NCBI RefSeq assembly: GCF_003002925.1 | Contig: NZ_PVTK01000003.1 | Span: forward strand, 186,001-250,000 | Direction of reading: 5' to 3' | Source: Vreelandella songnenensis | Lineage (GTDB): Bacteria; Pseudomonadota; Gammaproteobacteria; Pseudomonadales; Halomonadaceae | DNA length: 64,000 nucleotides | Part shown: positions 36,878 through 45,776 of the stretch, piece by piece | Layout of the letters: every line of letters begins with the position of its first letter | Numbering within the stretch: position 1 is the first letter of the stretch | The notes under the pieces: model-generated | Seen by the model: the letters and a program-made list of their open reading frames with translations, nothing else | Database searches by the model: none | Told to the model about the DNA's origin: nothing | Made by a program: the position numbers and the translations under genes

Positions 36878-36895
36878 TTGTATGATGTATGACGA
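36878..36895 (+). promoter_or_regulatory. Hexuronate-locus operator candidate 1
   Basis: TTGTATGATGTATGACGA, 16 of 18 identical to the best form of the recurring site. It lies ~65 bp before the decayed kdgD and ~430 bp before tctC, and is the only such site ahead of the tctCBA-gudD genes. The ~90 bp around it also resemble the region upstream of the intact kdgD. Confidence 0.7.
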
Positions 36896-36960
36896 TAGTT
36901 AGCGTCGTTAATATCTGTTTAAACCCATGTGGCGTGCCGCTAGAACTATGAAGGGGTTAC

Positions 36961-37275
36961 GTGAAGTTCTCTAAACAAGAGGTAATTAAAGCAGTTGGTG
37001 ATGACCCGTTATCGTTTCCGGTCTGTAGCTGATATGCCCGTTATCTTTTACATGGAACTGTTTAAAGGGAATACCGAAGCGGTCAAGAAAATACCAGCGA
37101 ATTTCCATTCCCTTTATCGATCTGCGCGACCATAAAGCAGGGGATGCCGTCAGCCTGATCAAGAGGCCGGTACCGACATTATCGGGTGCCCGGCGGGAAA
37201 GGCTTGCGCACCCTGGTAATGCCTACTCAAGAAGAGCGCAAACAGCTGGAACAACTGATTGAGTCGGCAAAGTAA
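36961..37275 (+). pseudogene. Decayed kdgD (5-dehydro-4-deoxyglucarate dehydratase) remnant
   Basis: The first 20 codons (GTG start; KFSKQEVIKAVGDDPLSFP) match the N terminus of the intact kdgD at 41930. The sequence then jumps to the C-terminal part (ADMPVIFYMELFKGNTEAVK, then PFIDLRDHKAG, DAVSLIK, DIIG.PAGK, VMPTQEERKQLEQLIESAK). About 200 internal codons, including the Schiff-base lysine region, are gone, and at least three frameshifts split the rest. The remnant stops 52 nt before tctC, implying an ancestral kdgD-tctCBA-gudD operon. Confidence 0.88.
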
Positions 37276-37327
37276 AACCCCGTTGATATCCCAAAAACAC
37301 TCACGCTCACAATCACAGGTGGAAACA

Positions 37328-38272
37328 ATGAAAAAGACAATACTGACCCTTTCCGTCGCTGCCGCTGCACTTTCCTCTGCTCTCGCTTTTGCCGATTATC
37401 CAGAGAAAAACATCGAGTTCATCGTACCTTGGAACGCAGGCGGTGGTGCCGACAACGTTGTGCGAGCACTACAGAATCCGGTTGAGGAAGCGCTGGGTAC
37501 GAACATCGTAGTACGCAACATTTCGGGTGGCGGTGGCGCAGTAGGCTTCTCAACCGCTGTTGCCGCCAAGACGGACGGTTACGTGATGACAATTCCGACC
37601 AATGCCACCTTCACGCTCGAAGGCCTGGGTAATGTCGGCTTCTCCTACACCGACTTTGAATACATTGCCCGCGTTCTGGTCGAGCCTTACGTTCTGGCCG
37701 TCAACAGCCAGAAAGGCTGGGGTTCGCTGGAGGAACTGGTCAACGACCTGAAAGAGAACGACCGTCCTCTGATGGTGGGTGCTTCAGGCGTCGGGTCTTC
37801 CACGCACATCATGGCCGTTGCGCTGGCTGAAGAGCTTGGCGTCCACTTTGAAGTAGTGCCTTATGACAGCGGCGCGAATGCCGTGACGGCCGCCATGGGT
37901 GGACACATCGATGCCGTCGTCCTGAATCCTTCAGAAGTGGTTTCCGCGATTGATTCCGGCCGCCTGAACGCCGTTGTCACAACGGGCGACGAGCGCAGCG
38001 GCGCACTGCCTGACTCCCCCACCATGCTGGAAGAGGGTTACGACTTCTCCATCAGCCAGTGGCGCGGTATTGCGGCACCCAAAGGCATCAGCCAGGAAGT
38101 CGAAGACCGCTGGGTGGAAGCCATCCAGGCTGCCGTTGAAGATCCCGAGTTCCAGCGCGCAGCCGAGATGATGGGGTCGGACATCATGCCGCTTTATGGC
38201 GATGAGCTTGATGCGTTCGTCGAAAACACGGCCCAACTGATGATCGAAGAAGCTGAAAAACTGGCTCAGTGA
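37328..38272 (+). CDS. tctC: TTT-family transporter substrate-binding protein
   Basis: A 314-residue periplasmic binding protein of the tripartite tricarboxylate transporter (TctC/Bug) family. A signal peptide (to LAFA) is followed by the family start YPEKNIEFIVPWNAGGGADN with the carboxylate-binding loop, and later GASGVGSSTH and GHIDAVVLNPSEV. ATG 37328 has AGGTGG 6 nt upstream. It leads the tctCBA-gudD operon. The linkage to gudD suggests a hexarate (glucarate or galactarate) or hexuronate substrate, rather than citrate; inference from context. Confidence 0.88.
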   Translation: MKKTILTLSVAAAALSSALAFADYPEKNIEFIVPWNAGGGADNVVRALQNPVEEALGTNIVVRNISGGGGAVGFSTAVAAKTDGYVMTIPTNATFTLEGLGNVGFSYTDFEYIARVLVEPYVLAVNSQKGWGSLEELVNDLKENDRPLMVGASGVGSSTHIMAVALAEELGVHFEVVPYDSGANAVTAAMGGHIDAVVLNPSEVVSAIDSGRLNAVVTTGDERSGALPDSPTMLEEGYDFSISQWRGIAAPKGISQEVEDRWVEAIQAAVEDPEFQRAAEMMGSDIMPLYGDELDAFVENTAQLMIEEAEKLAQ

Positions 38273-38279
38273 GGAAGAT

Positions 38280-38789
38280 ATGCAACGGCCTATTCCAGAA
38301 GCAACGTTTCATATTGTGCTGATAGGCCTTGTGGGTTACTTCCTGATGGAAAGTTATTCTATTCGAGGAAGCGCAGCTGGCGGCAGTCTGTCGCCGGCCT
38401 TTTTCCCCAAGGCAATCTGTGTATTTCTCATCGTTCTGCTGTTGCTGTCGCTGGTCAGGGTCATTATTGAGGGTGTGTCCAGCAAGGATGCCGACGAAGT
38501 GCGTGAAAGCAGCTTCCGAGTATCGGTCATTGCCTGGGTAACGGTACTTGCCCTGCTGATACTTTACGCCTTTCTGCTTGAACCCCTTGGCTATGTGGTC
38601 ACCACGGCGTTACTGATCTTCTGCATGGTGTCGACCCTGGTGCTGCTGAACAAGCAGGAGCAGAAAGCGTCCTTGAAAGGTGTGGCGGGGCTTGCCGGTT
38701 TTTCCATACTCACTTCGCTGGCCATCTTCATACTGTTCAGTAAAGGCTTCAGCATTATTCTGCCCACCCTGGGAATAGCCGGAGTTTAA
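38280..38789 (+). CDS. tctB: TTT-family transporter small membrane subunit
   Basis: A 169-residue inner-membrane protein with four hydrophobic helices, the TctB subunit of the tripartite tricarboxylate transporter. Size, topology and position between tctC and tctA identify it; sequence in this subunit is poorly conserved in general. It starts 7 nt after tctC and ends 2 nt before tctA. Confidence 0.87.
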   Translation: MQRPIPEATFHIVLIGLVGYFLMESYSIRGSAAGGSLSPAFFPKAICVFLIVLLLLSLVRVIIEGVSSKDADEVRESSFRVSVIAWVTVLALLILYAFLLEPLGYVVTTALLIFCMVSTLVLLNKQEQKASLKGVAGLAGFSILTSLAIFILFSKGFSIILPTLGIAGV

Positions 38790-38791
38790 TC

Positions 38792-40279
38792 ATGAATGAT
38801 TATATCGATGCACTAGGGCTTGTCTTCCAGGGGTATGTACTGCTGGCAATTGCAGGCGGAACGCTGCTCGGCCTGATCATGGGCGCGCTGCCGGGCCTGA
38901 CGGCGGCCATGGCGATTGCGCTGTTGCTGCCGCTGACCTTTGGCATGCCGCCGGTGATGGGGGTCGGCATGCTGCTGGGCACCTTGTGCGGTGCCATTGC
39001 GGGTGGCTCCGTATCGGCAACGCTGTTGAATATTCCAGGGACTCCCTCTTCTGTGGCAACAACGCTCGATGCCTTCCCCATGGCCCGTAGCGGTCAGGCG
39101 GGGCGAGCGCTGGGAATTGCCATTGTTGCCTCGTTTCTGGGTGGTATCTTCAGTGCGGTAGTGTTGAGTGTTCTTGCGCCACCCATCGCTGAATTTGCCC
39201 TGCGCTTTGGCGCCCCTGAGTACTTTGCGCTCAGCGTTTTTGGCCTGGTAATCATCGCGTCTGTTTCCAAGAACCTGGCGAAAGGTCTGGCGGCCGGACT
39301 TATCGGCCTGCTGCTGGCGACGGTCGGTTCTGATCCCATGGTTGGCAGTGCCCGGTTTACCTATGGAAACATGTCACTGTTGACCGGCATCAATCTTCTG
39401 CCGGCGCTTATTGGCCTGTTTGCGGTTTCACAGGTGCTGGCCGATGTCGTCGACTACTTCAAGACAGAAAAAGCCGATACGTCCAGTACACCCGTGGACA
39501 AGGCCTCGCCGCGCTGGATTGAGGTCATCAAGCACTGGAAGGTTGTCCTGACCAGCTCCGTGATTGGTACGATCGTGGGCGCCATTCCTGGCGCGGGCGG
39601 CAGTATTGCCTCCTTCCTGTCCTACGACCAAGCCAAGAAGATGTCCAAGACTCCCGAAAAATTCGGCAAGGGACACCCGGAAGGCATCATTGCCTCTGAA
39701 TCCTCGAATAACTCACTGGTCGGTGGCTCGCTGATTCCCATGCTCACCTTGGGCGTACCCGGTGAAGCGGCCACGGCCGTCTTGATGGGGGGGTTGATGA
39801 TTCAGGGTATTCGCCCAGGCCCGACGTTATTTACCGAACAGGGCGCCATTATCTACGGCATCTTCATTGCCTTCTTCGTCGCCAATATCTTCATGATGCT
39901 CTTTCAGTGGTTTGGTATCAGGCTGTTTATCAAGATATTGCAGATTCCACGTAAGCTCCTGATGGCGATGATCCTGGTCTTCTGCGTCATTGGTGTCTAC
40001 GCGGTGGACTCCAACATATTCAATGTTTATCTGATGCTGGCCTTCGGTGTTCTCGGGTTTTTCCTGAACAAGTATGGCTTTGGTACTGCGCCGGTCATTC
40101 TGGGCCTGATTCTGGGACCCATTGCAGAATCAAATCTGCGACGAGCGCTACTGGTATCAGGCGGCGACTGGTCTGTGTTTGTCTCTCGACCGATCAGCCT
40201 GGCGTTCCTGCTCGTTGCCCTGCTATTTCTGGCATTCAGCCTGTGGCAAAACGCCAAACATAAAACGACATCAGCTTAG
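38792..40279 (+). CDS. tctA: TTT-family transporter large membrane subunit
   Basis: A 495-residue, ~12-helix inner-membrane protein forming the translocation path. The two TctA signature regions are visible: [20 protein letters not shown] with the following [23 protein letters not shown], and the second-half [20 protein letters not shown] plus [20 protein letters not shown]. Translationally packed with tctB. The operon continues 11 nt later with gudD. Confidence 0.93.
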   Translation: MNDYIDALGLVFQGYVLLAIAGGTLLGLIMGALPGLTAAMAIALLLPLTFGMPPVMGVGMLLGTLCGAIAGGSVSATLLNIPGTPSSVATTLDAFPMARSGQAGRALGIAIVASFLGGIFSAVVLSVLAPPIAEFALRFGAPEYFALSVFGLVIIASVSKNLAKGLAAGLIGLLLATVGSDPMVGSARFTYGNMSLLTGINLLPALIGLFAVSQVLADVVDYFKTEKADTSSTPVDKASPRWIEVIKHWKVVLTSSVIGTIVGAIPGAGGSIASFLSYDQAKKMSKTPEKFGKGHPEGIIASESSNNSLVGGSLIPMLTLGVPGEAATAVLMGGLMIQGIRPGPTLFTEQGAIIYGIFIAFFVANIFMMLFQWFGIRLFIKILQIPRKLLMAMILVFCVIGVYAVDSNIFNVYLMLAFGVLGFFLNKYGFGTAPVILGLILGPIAESNLRRALLVSGGDWSVFVSRPISLAFLLVALLFLAFSLWQNAKHKTTSA

Positions 40280-40290
40280 GGTTAATCACT

Positions 40291-41616
40291 ATGTTTCCAA
40301 AAATTACCTCAATGAAAGTGGTACCTGTCGCCGGTTACGATGGTTTTTTGCTTAACCTCAGCGGTGGTCATGCACCCTGGTTCATTCGCTGCGTCGTGAT
40401 TCTCGAAGACGATGCCGGTAACAAGGGCGTCGGTGAGATTCCTTCCAGTGCCGGTATTCTCAAGGGCCTGGAGCAGTGCCGCGGCATCGTCGAAGGCTCC
40501 ACCATCAACGCGTTCAAGCAGACGCTCAACAATGCCCGCTCGACGCTGGCCCAGAACGGCCGCGAAGAGCGCGGTCGCCAGACCTTCGATTTACGCGTAG
40601 CGGTTCATGTCGTGACTGGCCTTGAGTCGGCGCTGCTCGACCTTTACGGTCAGGCCGTCGGCCTGCCGGTAGCGGATCTTTTGGGCCAGTACGGCCGCCA
40701 GCGCGACGAAGTCGAGGTGCTGGGCTACCTGTTCCTGCTGGGCGACCCGGACAAGACCGATCTGCCTTACCCGAAGGCAACGTCCCCGGTGGATGCCTGG
40801 GACGAGGTGCGCTATCAAAAGGCACTGACGCCGGATGCCGTCGCGAATCTGGCCAAGGCCGCTTATGAGCGCTATGGGTTCAAGGACTTCAAGCTCAAGG
40901 GGGGTGTACTGCGCGGTGAGGAAGAGGCCGATTGCATTCGAGCGCTTCACGAAGCCTTCCCGGAGGCACGCTTGACGCTCGACCCCAATGGCGCCTGGAA
41001 GCTCGACGAGGCGGTGCGGGTTCTGGAGCCCATCAAGCATCTGCTCAGCTACGCGGAAGATCCCTGCGGTCAGGAAGAGAGCTACTCGGGGCGCGAAACC
41101 ATGGCCGAGTTCAAGAAGCGCACGGGGCTGCCTACCGCGACCAACATGATCGCGACCGATTTCAAGCAGCTGCAGTACGCCGTTCAGCTCAACGCGGTGG
41201 ATATCCCGCTGGCCGATTGCCACTTCTGGACCATGCAGAGCGCGGTCATGGTGGGTGAGCTGTGCAACGAGTGGGGCATGACCTGGGGCTCGCACAGCAA
41301 TAACCACTTCGATATTTCGCTTGCCATGATGACCCACGTGGCCGCGGCGTGCCCCGGCGAGATCACCGCGATCGACACGCACTGGATCTGGCAGGACGGC
41401 CAGCGCATCACCAAGGAGCCGTTCTTGATTCGCGACGGCAAGCTGAAGGTACCGACCACGCCCGGTCTCGGCGTTGAGCTGGACGAAGAGAAGCTGATGG
41501 AGGCGCATCAGCTCTACAAGACGCTGGACGTGACCCAGCGTAACGATGCCATGGCGATGCAGTATCTGGTAGCCGGCTGGGAGTTCGATCCCAAGCGGCC
41601 GGCGCTGGTGCGCTAA
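40291..41616 (+). CDS. gudD: D-glucarate dehydratase
   Basis: A 441-residue enolase-superfamily enzyme dehydrating D-glucarate (and usually L-idarate) to 5-dehydro-4-deoxy-D-glucarate. The match to E. coli GudD (446) runs along the whole length: [34 protein letters not shown], and [10 protein letters not shown]. Catalytic K201-x-K203 is in DFKLKGG, metal ligands are near D231 (LDPNGAW) and E256 (YAEDPCG), and the base His335 lies in SHSNNHFD. These correspond to K207, D235, E260 and H339 of E. coli. Last gene of the tct operon. Its product feeds KdgD. A paralogue acting on L-idarate/galactarate cannot be excluded. Confidence 0.93.
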   Translation: MFPKITSMKVVPVAGYDGFLLNLSGGHAPWFIRCVVILEDDAGNKGVGEIPSSAGILKGLEQCRGIVEGSTINAFKQTLNNARSTLAQNGREERGRQTFDLRVAVHVVTGLESALLDLYGQAVGLPVADLLGQYGRQRDEVEVLGYLFLLGDPDKTDLPYPKATSPVDAWDEVRYQKALTPDAVANLAKAAYERYGFKDFKLKGGVLRGEEEADCIRALHEAFPEARLTLDPNGAWKLDEAVRVLEPIKHLLSYAEDPCGQEESYSGRETMAEFKKRTGLPTATNMIATDFKQLQYAVQLNAVDIPLADCHFWTMQSAVMVGELCNEWGMTWGSHSNNHFDISLAMMTHVAAACPGEITAIDTHWIWQDGQRITKEPFLIRDGKLKVPTTPGLGVELDEEKLMEAHQLYKTLDVTQRNDAMAMQYLVAGWEFDPKRPALVR

Positions 41617-41639
41617 GCCCTGAATCTGCGCCGATGCTT

Positions 41640-41673
41640 ACGCACGCTATAGGTCTTCTCGGGTAGCGTGCGT
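41640..41673 (+). terminator. Inverted repeat after gudD
   Basis: A perfect 10-bp stem (ACGCACGCTA / TAGCGTGCGT) with a 14-nt loop, 24 nt after the gudD stop. There is no T-tract, so it may be a terminator or an mRNA-stabilising hairpin. Confidence 0.5.
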
Positions 41674-41842
41674 GATCCTGACGTATCGATGAGTCAGGTT
41701 TTGCCCAGTGAATAGCTTGATTGATGCCGAGCGGATACTTGAAGAAGAAAGCCCGTACTCGCAGCGCGTCATCAGCCGTTAGCACTTTAGTCGAAACTCA
41801 TGCTATTTCGCTTGCGCGGCTTATCGGCGTTGATTACTTTCT

Positions 41843-41866
41843 AATTTGTATGATGTATTACAAATT
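41843..41866 (+). promoter_or_regulatory. Hexuronate-locus operator, best palindrome
   Basis: Perfect 8-bp arms AATTTGTA / TACAAATT flank TGATGTAT. The inner 18-mer (41846-41863) TTGTATGATGTATTACAA is the reference form of the recurring site. It lies 64 bp before the kdgD start. The T-G-T-n3-A-C-A core is of the GntR/FadR operator type, so a FadR-subfamily repressor is the likely binder. Confidence 0.75.
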
Positions 41867-41929
41867 ATAGTCATCACGTTTTTAAGTCGTGCCGGTGATC
41901 CTGGCGTGTGAAAACAAGAGGGTAGTTGT

Positions 41930-42847
41930 GTGAAATTCTCCCAACAACAAGTAATACAAGCCGTTGGCGATGGATTGCTGTCGTTTCCCATTACCGATTT
42001 CGACCAGAACGGCCAATTCGACGAGCAAAGCTACCGCAAGCGCCTGGCGTGGTTCATCAGCCATGACATTTCCGCCGTCTTTGTCGCGGGAGGCACGGGA
42101 GAATTTTTCAACCTGACGCTTGAGGAGTACCGCCAGATCGTTCGCGTTGCCGTGGAGGTTATCGACGGCAAGCTGCCCGTGATCGCCAGCGCCGGATTGA
42201 GCGTCGAGGCCGGCAAGGCGTTTGCCCAGGCCGCTGAAGAGGCTGGCGCCGATGGCATTCTGCTGATGCCGCCGTACCTGACCGAGTGCCCCCAGGATGG
42301 GCTGGTTGAGTATGCCCGGCAAATCTGTGATTCCACCGCCGTCAACGTCATCTATTACAACCGGGGTAACGGCGTGCTTGACGCCCGCTCGGTCCAGGCG
42401 CTCGCCGATGCATGTCCGAACCTGATCGGTTTGAAGGATGGCAAAGGCGATATTCAGGCGCTCAACAAGATCATCAAGACCGTTGGAAACCGGCTGGTTT
42501 ACGTGGGTGGCGTACCTACGGCAGAGATTTTTGCCGAGGCGTATCTCTCCATCGGCGTCAATACCTACTCATCGGCGGTTTTCAATTTCGTACCCGACAT
42601 GGCGGTCACGTTCTACCGGGCGCTGCGCGGAGGAGACAAAGCCGTGGTCAAGCAGATCACCAACGACTTCTTCATCCCCTTCATCGACCTGCGTGACCAG
42701 AAGTCGGGCTACGCGGTGAGCCTGATCAAGGAGGGCGCGGACATTATCGGCCGCCCGGCGGGCAGCGTGCGTGCCCCCTTGACCATGCCTACCCCAGAGC
42801 AGCGCCAGCAGCTAGAGCAGCTTATTGAAGCGGCTCGCTCTTTCTGA
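41930..42847 (+). CDS. kdgD: 5-dehydro-4-deoxyglucarate dehydratase (decarboxylating)
   Basis: A 305-residue class I aldolase-like (DHDPS superfamily) enzyme that dehydrates and decarboxylates 5-dehydro-4-deoxy-D-glucarate to 2,5-dioxopentanoate (2-oxoglutarate semialdehyde). Features: the GGTGEFF carboxylate loop, the catalytic Tyr near 142-143 in VIYYNRGNG, and Schiff-base Lys169 in LIGLKDGKGD. GTG 41930 is the start, with AAGAGGG ~8 nt upstream. First gene of a kdgD-dctPQM-gci operon. A second intact copy begins at 63130 and a decayed one lies at 36961. The product would need a semialdehyde dehydrogenase, which is not in the window. Confidence 0.94.
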   Translation: MKFSQQQVIQAVGDGLLSFPITDFDQNGQFDEQSYRKRLAWFISHDISAVFVAGGTGEFFNLTLEEYRQIVRVAVEVIDGKLPVIASAGLSVEAGKAFAQAAEEAGADGILLMPPYLTECPQDGLVEYARQICDSTAVNVIYYNRGNGVLDARSVQALADACPNLIGLKDGKGDIQALNKIIKTVGNRLVYVGGVPTAEIFAEAYLSIGVNTYSSAVFNFVPDMAVTFYRALRGGDKAVVKQITNDFFIPFIDLRDQKSGYAVSLIKEGADIIGRPAGSVRAPLTMPTPEQRQQLEQLIEAARSF

Positions 42848-42884
42848 AACTTCAAACCCAATGCAGAACAAGAGGTGTTACGTG

Positions 42885-43877
42885 ATGAAAACAACAACTA
42901 TCCGTCGTCAGGCCCTGTTTGCCCTTACCAGTGCGTCGCTCCTGGCCGCGGCCATGTCGGCGCATGCCGACAACTGGCGAGGCTGGAACATTCATCCGGA
43001 TGGCTACCCGAATACCGTGGCGCTTGAAGCATTTGCTGAAGCGGTGGCCGAGCAGACCGAAGGCCGTGTCACGCCCCGTGTCTACAACAACGCCGTGCTG
43101 GGCGATCAGTCGGATGCCATCGAGCAGACGCGCAATGGCGCGCTGGATTTTGCCAACTTCAACATGGGCCCCATGGGGCCGATCGTCCGTGAAACCGACG
43201 TCTTCTCGCTGCCGTTCCTGTTTACCGACATTGACCACATGCATACGGTCATGGACGGTGAAATCGGCCAGCGCTTTGCCGATGCTCTGGAAGAGAAAGG
43301 CCTGGTCGTACTTTCCTGGTTCGACTCCGGCTCGCGCAGCATCTACAACACCAAGCGCCCGATCCACACGCCTGAAGACGTTGCAGGTTTGAAAATTCGC
43401 GTCATGAACAACGACCTGTACGTTGAAATGATGGAAGCGCTGGGAGGCAACGCCACGCCCATGGCTTACGGCGAGGTGTATCAGAGCCTGACCACAGGCG
43501 TGCTGGATGGCGCCGAGAACAACTACCCATCATTTGAGTCCAGCAACCACTACGAAGCGGCGGAGTACTACTCGCTGACCGAGCACCTGATCATTCCCGA
43601 GTGCCTGTGTGTGGCGAAGGCCAGCTGGGAAAAGCTTTCCGAAGAGGATCAGGAGATCGTTCGTGAGGAGGCTGTGAAGGCGTCGGAAATGCAGCGCGAG
43701 CTGTGGGTGGAAAGCTCTGAAGAGAGCCGCCAGATCATTCTTGATCATGGCGTCGAGATCAACGAAGTCGATGACAAGGCAGCCTTCCAGGCGCTGATGG
43801 AGCCGATGTACGAAAACTTCATCGCCAACAACCCCGGCACGGGCGAACTGATCGAGGAAATCAGGGCCGCTCAATAA
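42885..43877 (+). CDS. dctP: TRAP transporter substrate-binding protein (predicted hexuronate)
   Basis: A 330-residue periplasmic DctP-type binding protein. A signal peptide (to SAHA) is followed by the TRAP fold, including GALDFANFNMGPMGPI, the substrate-carboxylate Arg region GLKIRVMNNDLYVEMMEALGGNATPM, and the YQSLTTGVLDGAENNYPSFES segment. TRAP systems linked to uronate genes usually bind D-glucuronate or D-galacturonate, and the gene lies between kdgD and gci, which supports that. The ATG at 42885 is preferred (GTG at 42882 adjoins). A hairpin follows before dctQ. Confidence 0.88.
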   Translation: MKTTTIRRQALFALTSASLLAAAMSAHADNWRGWNIHPDGYPNTVALEAFAEAVAEQTEGRVTPRVYNNAVLGDQSDAIEQTRNGALDFANFNMGPMGPIVRETDVFSLPFLFTDIDHMHTVMDGEIGQRFADALEEKGLVVLSWFDSGSRSIYNTKRPIHTPEDVAGLKIRVMNNDLYVEMMEALGGNATPMAYGEVYQSLTTGVLDGAENNYPSFESSNHYEAAEYYSLTEHLIIPECLCVAKASWEKLSEEDQEIVREEAVKASEMQRELWVESSEESRQIILDHGVEINEVDDKAAFQALMEPMYENFIANNPGTGELIEEIRAAQ

Positions 43878-43890
43878 TTTCTTTGACCTG

Positions 43891-43916
43891 CTTCCGGCGG
43901 CCCTTGCCGCCGGAAG
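43891..43916 (+). terminator. Intercistronic hairpin dctP-dctQ
   Basis: A perfect 10-bp stem (CTTCCGGCGG / CCGCCGGAAG) with a 6-nt loop in the 57-nt gap. Such hairpins after binding-protein genes usually act as partial terminators or 3' stabilisers, raising the amount of binding protein over membrane subunits. Confidence 0.7.
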
Positions 43917-43934
43917 ATTGAAAGGGAAGGTGTC

Positions 43935-44471
43935 GTGAGTATAGAAATTGAAACGCCCAGCCATCGAAATAGCACGACAAGAAGCGGCGCTCTCGATCGC
44001 GTTCTGGACGGTATTGCCGAGCTGTGCGTGTGGGTGGCCGGTGTCATGCTGGTCGCTCTTATCGCTACCTTCGGCTGGCTGGTGTTCGGGCGTTACGTGC
44101 TCAACAACACGCCTACCTGGGTCGAGCAGACCTCCCTGGTACTGGTGGTCTACATCACCTGCCTTGGGGCGGCCGCCGGCGTTCGCTACCACAGCCATCT
44201 GAATATCGACTTCGTACGCGAGAGCTTTCCGCCCGCGTTACGTGCCTTGATGCATCACATCTCCGATCTGTTCATCCTCATCTTTGGCGGCTTCATGGCA
44301 GCCCAGGGCTGGAAGCTGGTGATGACCAACATGGAAAGAGCCATTCCCATGATTGGTATTCCGGAAAGCTTTCGTGCAGCGCCGCTGGTGATCTGTGGTG
44401 TGCTGATCATGCTGTTTGCCGGTGCGGATATCGTGCAGCGATTACTGTCTCGAAATACCCAGAGGACATAA
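43935..44471 (+). CDS. dctQ: TRAP transporter small membrane subunit
   Basis: A 178-residue inner-membrane protein with four helices (first around AGVMLVALIATFGWLVFGRYVL), the DctQ subunit. The ...TPTWVEQTSLVLVVYITCLGAAAGVRYHSHLNIDF segment is the most conserved part of the family. GTG 43935 is the start, with GGGAAGG upstream. It ends 3 nt before dctM. Confidence 0.9.
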   Translation: MSIEIETPSHRNSTTRSGALDRVLDGIAELCVWVAGVMLVALIATFGWLVFGRYVLNNTPTWVEQTSLVLVVYITCLGAAAGVRYHSHLNIDFVRESFPPALRALMHHISDLFILIFGGFMAAQGWKLVMTNMERAIPMIGIPESFRAAPLVICGVLIMLFAGADIVQRLLSRNTQRT

Positions 44472-44474
44472 GCC

Positions 44475-45755
44475 ATGGGGCTGCTCATTCTGTTTGGAAT
44501 CTTTTTTCTGGGCCTGGTGGCAGGCGCACCGGTGGCCTTTGCGGTTGGCCTGGCGGCGGTGGCCACTTTCTTGTATGAAGGATTGCCGCTGTTCGTGGCC
44601 TTTCAGCGTATTCTGTCGGGCATCTCTGTCTTTTCACTTCTGGCCATTCCGTTTTTCATCTTCGCCGGCGAGCTGATGCTGCACGGCGGTATTTCGACTC
44701 GCCTCGTGCGTCTGGCATCGGCCATGGTGGGAAGAATGCGTGGCGGCCTTGGCATGGTGAATATCAGCTCTTCGATGCTGTTTGGGGGGATTTCGGGCTC
44801 GGCGGTCGCCGATACCTCGGCGCTGGGCTCCATACTTATCCCGGTCATGAAGGAGAAGGGCTACGACGCCGACTACGCGGTCAACGTCACGGTGACCTCA
44901 TCGATTGCCGGGGTGGTCATTCCGCCCAGCCATAACATGATCCTTTACGCCGTGGCCGCCGGGGGCGGGATTTCCGTTACCCAGCTGTTCATTGCAGGCA
45001 TCGTGCCCGGGATTCTGATGTGCTTGAGCCTGGCAGTGGCCGCCTACATCGTGGCCGTCAAGCGCGGCTACAAGGGCGAAGCCTTTCCCGGCTGGCAGGC
45101 GCTGATGATGAGCCTGGTCGCATCGCTGCCTGGGCTGATGACGGCGGTGATCATCGTGGGTGGGGTGCTCTCAGGCATCTTGACCGTGACCGAGTCCGGT
45201 GCGTTTGGTGCCATCTATGCCATTCTGGTGACCGGGCTCGTCTACCGCGAGCTCAAGTGGGCATCGTTCAAGGCCGCGGTGATCCAGTCGGTGAAGACCA
45301 CTGCCCTGGTGATGATACTGGTGGGCTGCGCCTCGGCGTTTTCCTACCTGCTGGCGCTTTATAACGTGCCGGAAATGCTGACCACCGGGCTGATGGCGAT
45401 TTCCGACAGGCCTTTCGTGATCTTCTTGATGCTCAACCTGATTCTGCTGGTGCTGGGCATGATCATGGACATGGCGGCCTTGATTCTGATCTGTACGCCG
45501 ATCTTTCTGCCGGTGGCCATGCAGTTCGGCATGGATCCGATTCAGTTCGGCATCATCATGATGATGAACCTGGGGCTTGGCCTCTGTACCCCGCCGGTGG
45601 GCGCCTGCCTGTTCGTGGGCTGCGTGATTGGCAAGATCAAGATCGAGCAGGCGGTGCGCACCATCTGGCCATTCTTTCTGGCGCTGTTTGTGGCGTTGAT
45701 GCTGGTGACCTATATCCCGGCGGTCTCGCTCACGCTACCCGGCCTTTTCAGATAA
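44475..45755 (+). CDS. dctM: TRAP transporter large membrane subunit
   Basis: A 426-residue, ~12-helix DctM permease. Typical segments are GMVNISSSMLFGGISGSAVADTSALGSILIPVM, SSIAGVVIPPSHNMILYAVAAGG and LGLCTPPVGACLFVGC. With DctP and DctQ it forms a Na+-driven uptake system, likely for hexuronates. gci starts 21 nt downstream in the same operon. Confidence 0.95.
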   Translation: MGLLILFGIFFLGLVAGAPVAFAVGLAAVATFLYEGLPLFVAFQRILSGISVFSLLAIPFFIFAGELMLHGGISTRLVRLASAMVGRMRGGLGMVNISSSMLFGGISGSAVADTSALGSILIPVMKEKGYDADYAVNVTVTSSIAGVVIPPSHNMILYAVAAGGGISVTQLFIAGIVPGILMCLSLAVAAYIVAVKRGYKGEAFPGWQALMMSLVASLPGLMTAVIIVGGVLSGILTVTESGAFGAIYAILVTGLVYRELKWASFKAAVIQSVKTTALVMILVGCASAFSYLLALYNVPEMLTTGLMAISDRPFVIFLMLNLILLVLGMIMDMAALILICTPIFLPVAMQFGMDPIQFGIIMMMNLGLGLCTPPVGACLFVGCVIGKIKIEQAVRTIWPFFLALFVALMLVTYIPAVSLTLPGLFR

Positions 45756-45776
45756 CGTCATGACAGGGACAACGCC

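Larger units (their letters stand above)
41617..41929. other. Intergenic region between gudD and kdgD
   Basis: About 313 bp. It contains an inverted repeat just after gudD, a stretch homologous to the region upstream of the decayed kdgD (from ~41781), and the palindromic operator at 41843-41866. No convincing gene was found. Confidence 0.6.

Noticed and set aside
40591-41508. A 305-codon minus-strand frame within gudD
   Set aside because: Antisense to a protein matching E. coli GudD over its whole length; no independent evidence of coding.
41708-41782. A 24-codon frame upstream of the kdgD operator, ending PYSQRVISR
   Set aside because: It could be the tail of a lost gene, but it is too short to assign, has no upstream match, and stops exactly where kdgD-upstream homology begins; no claim is made.
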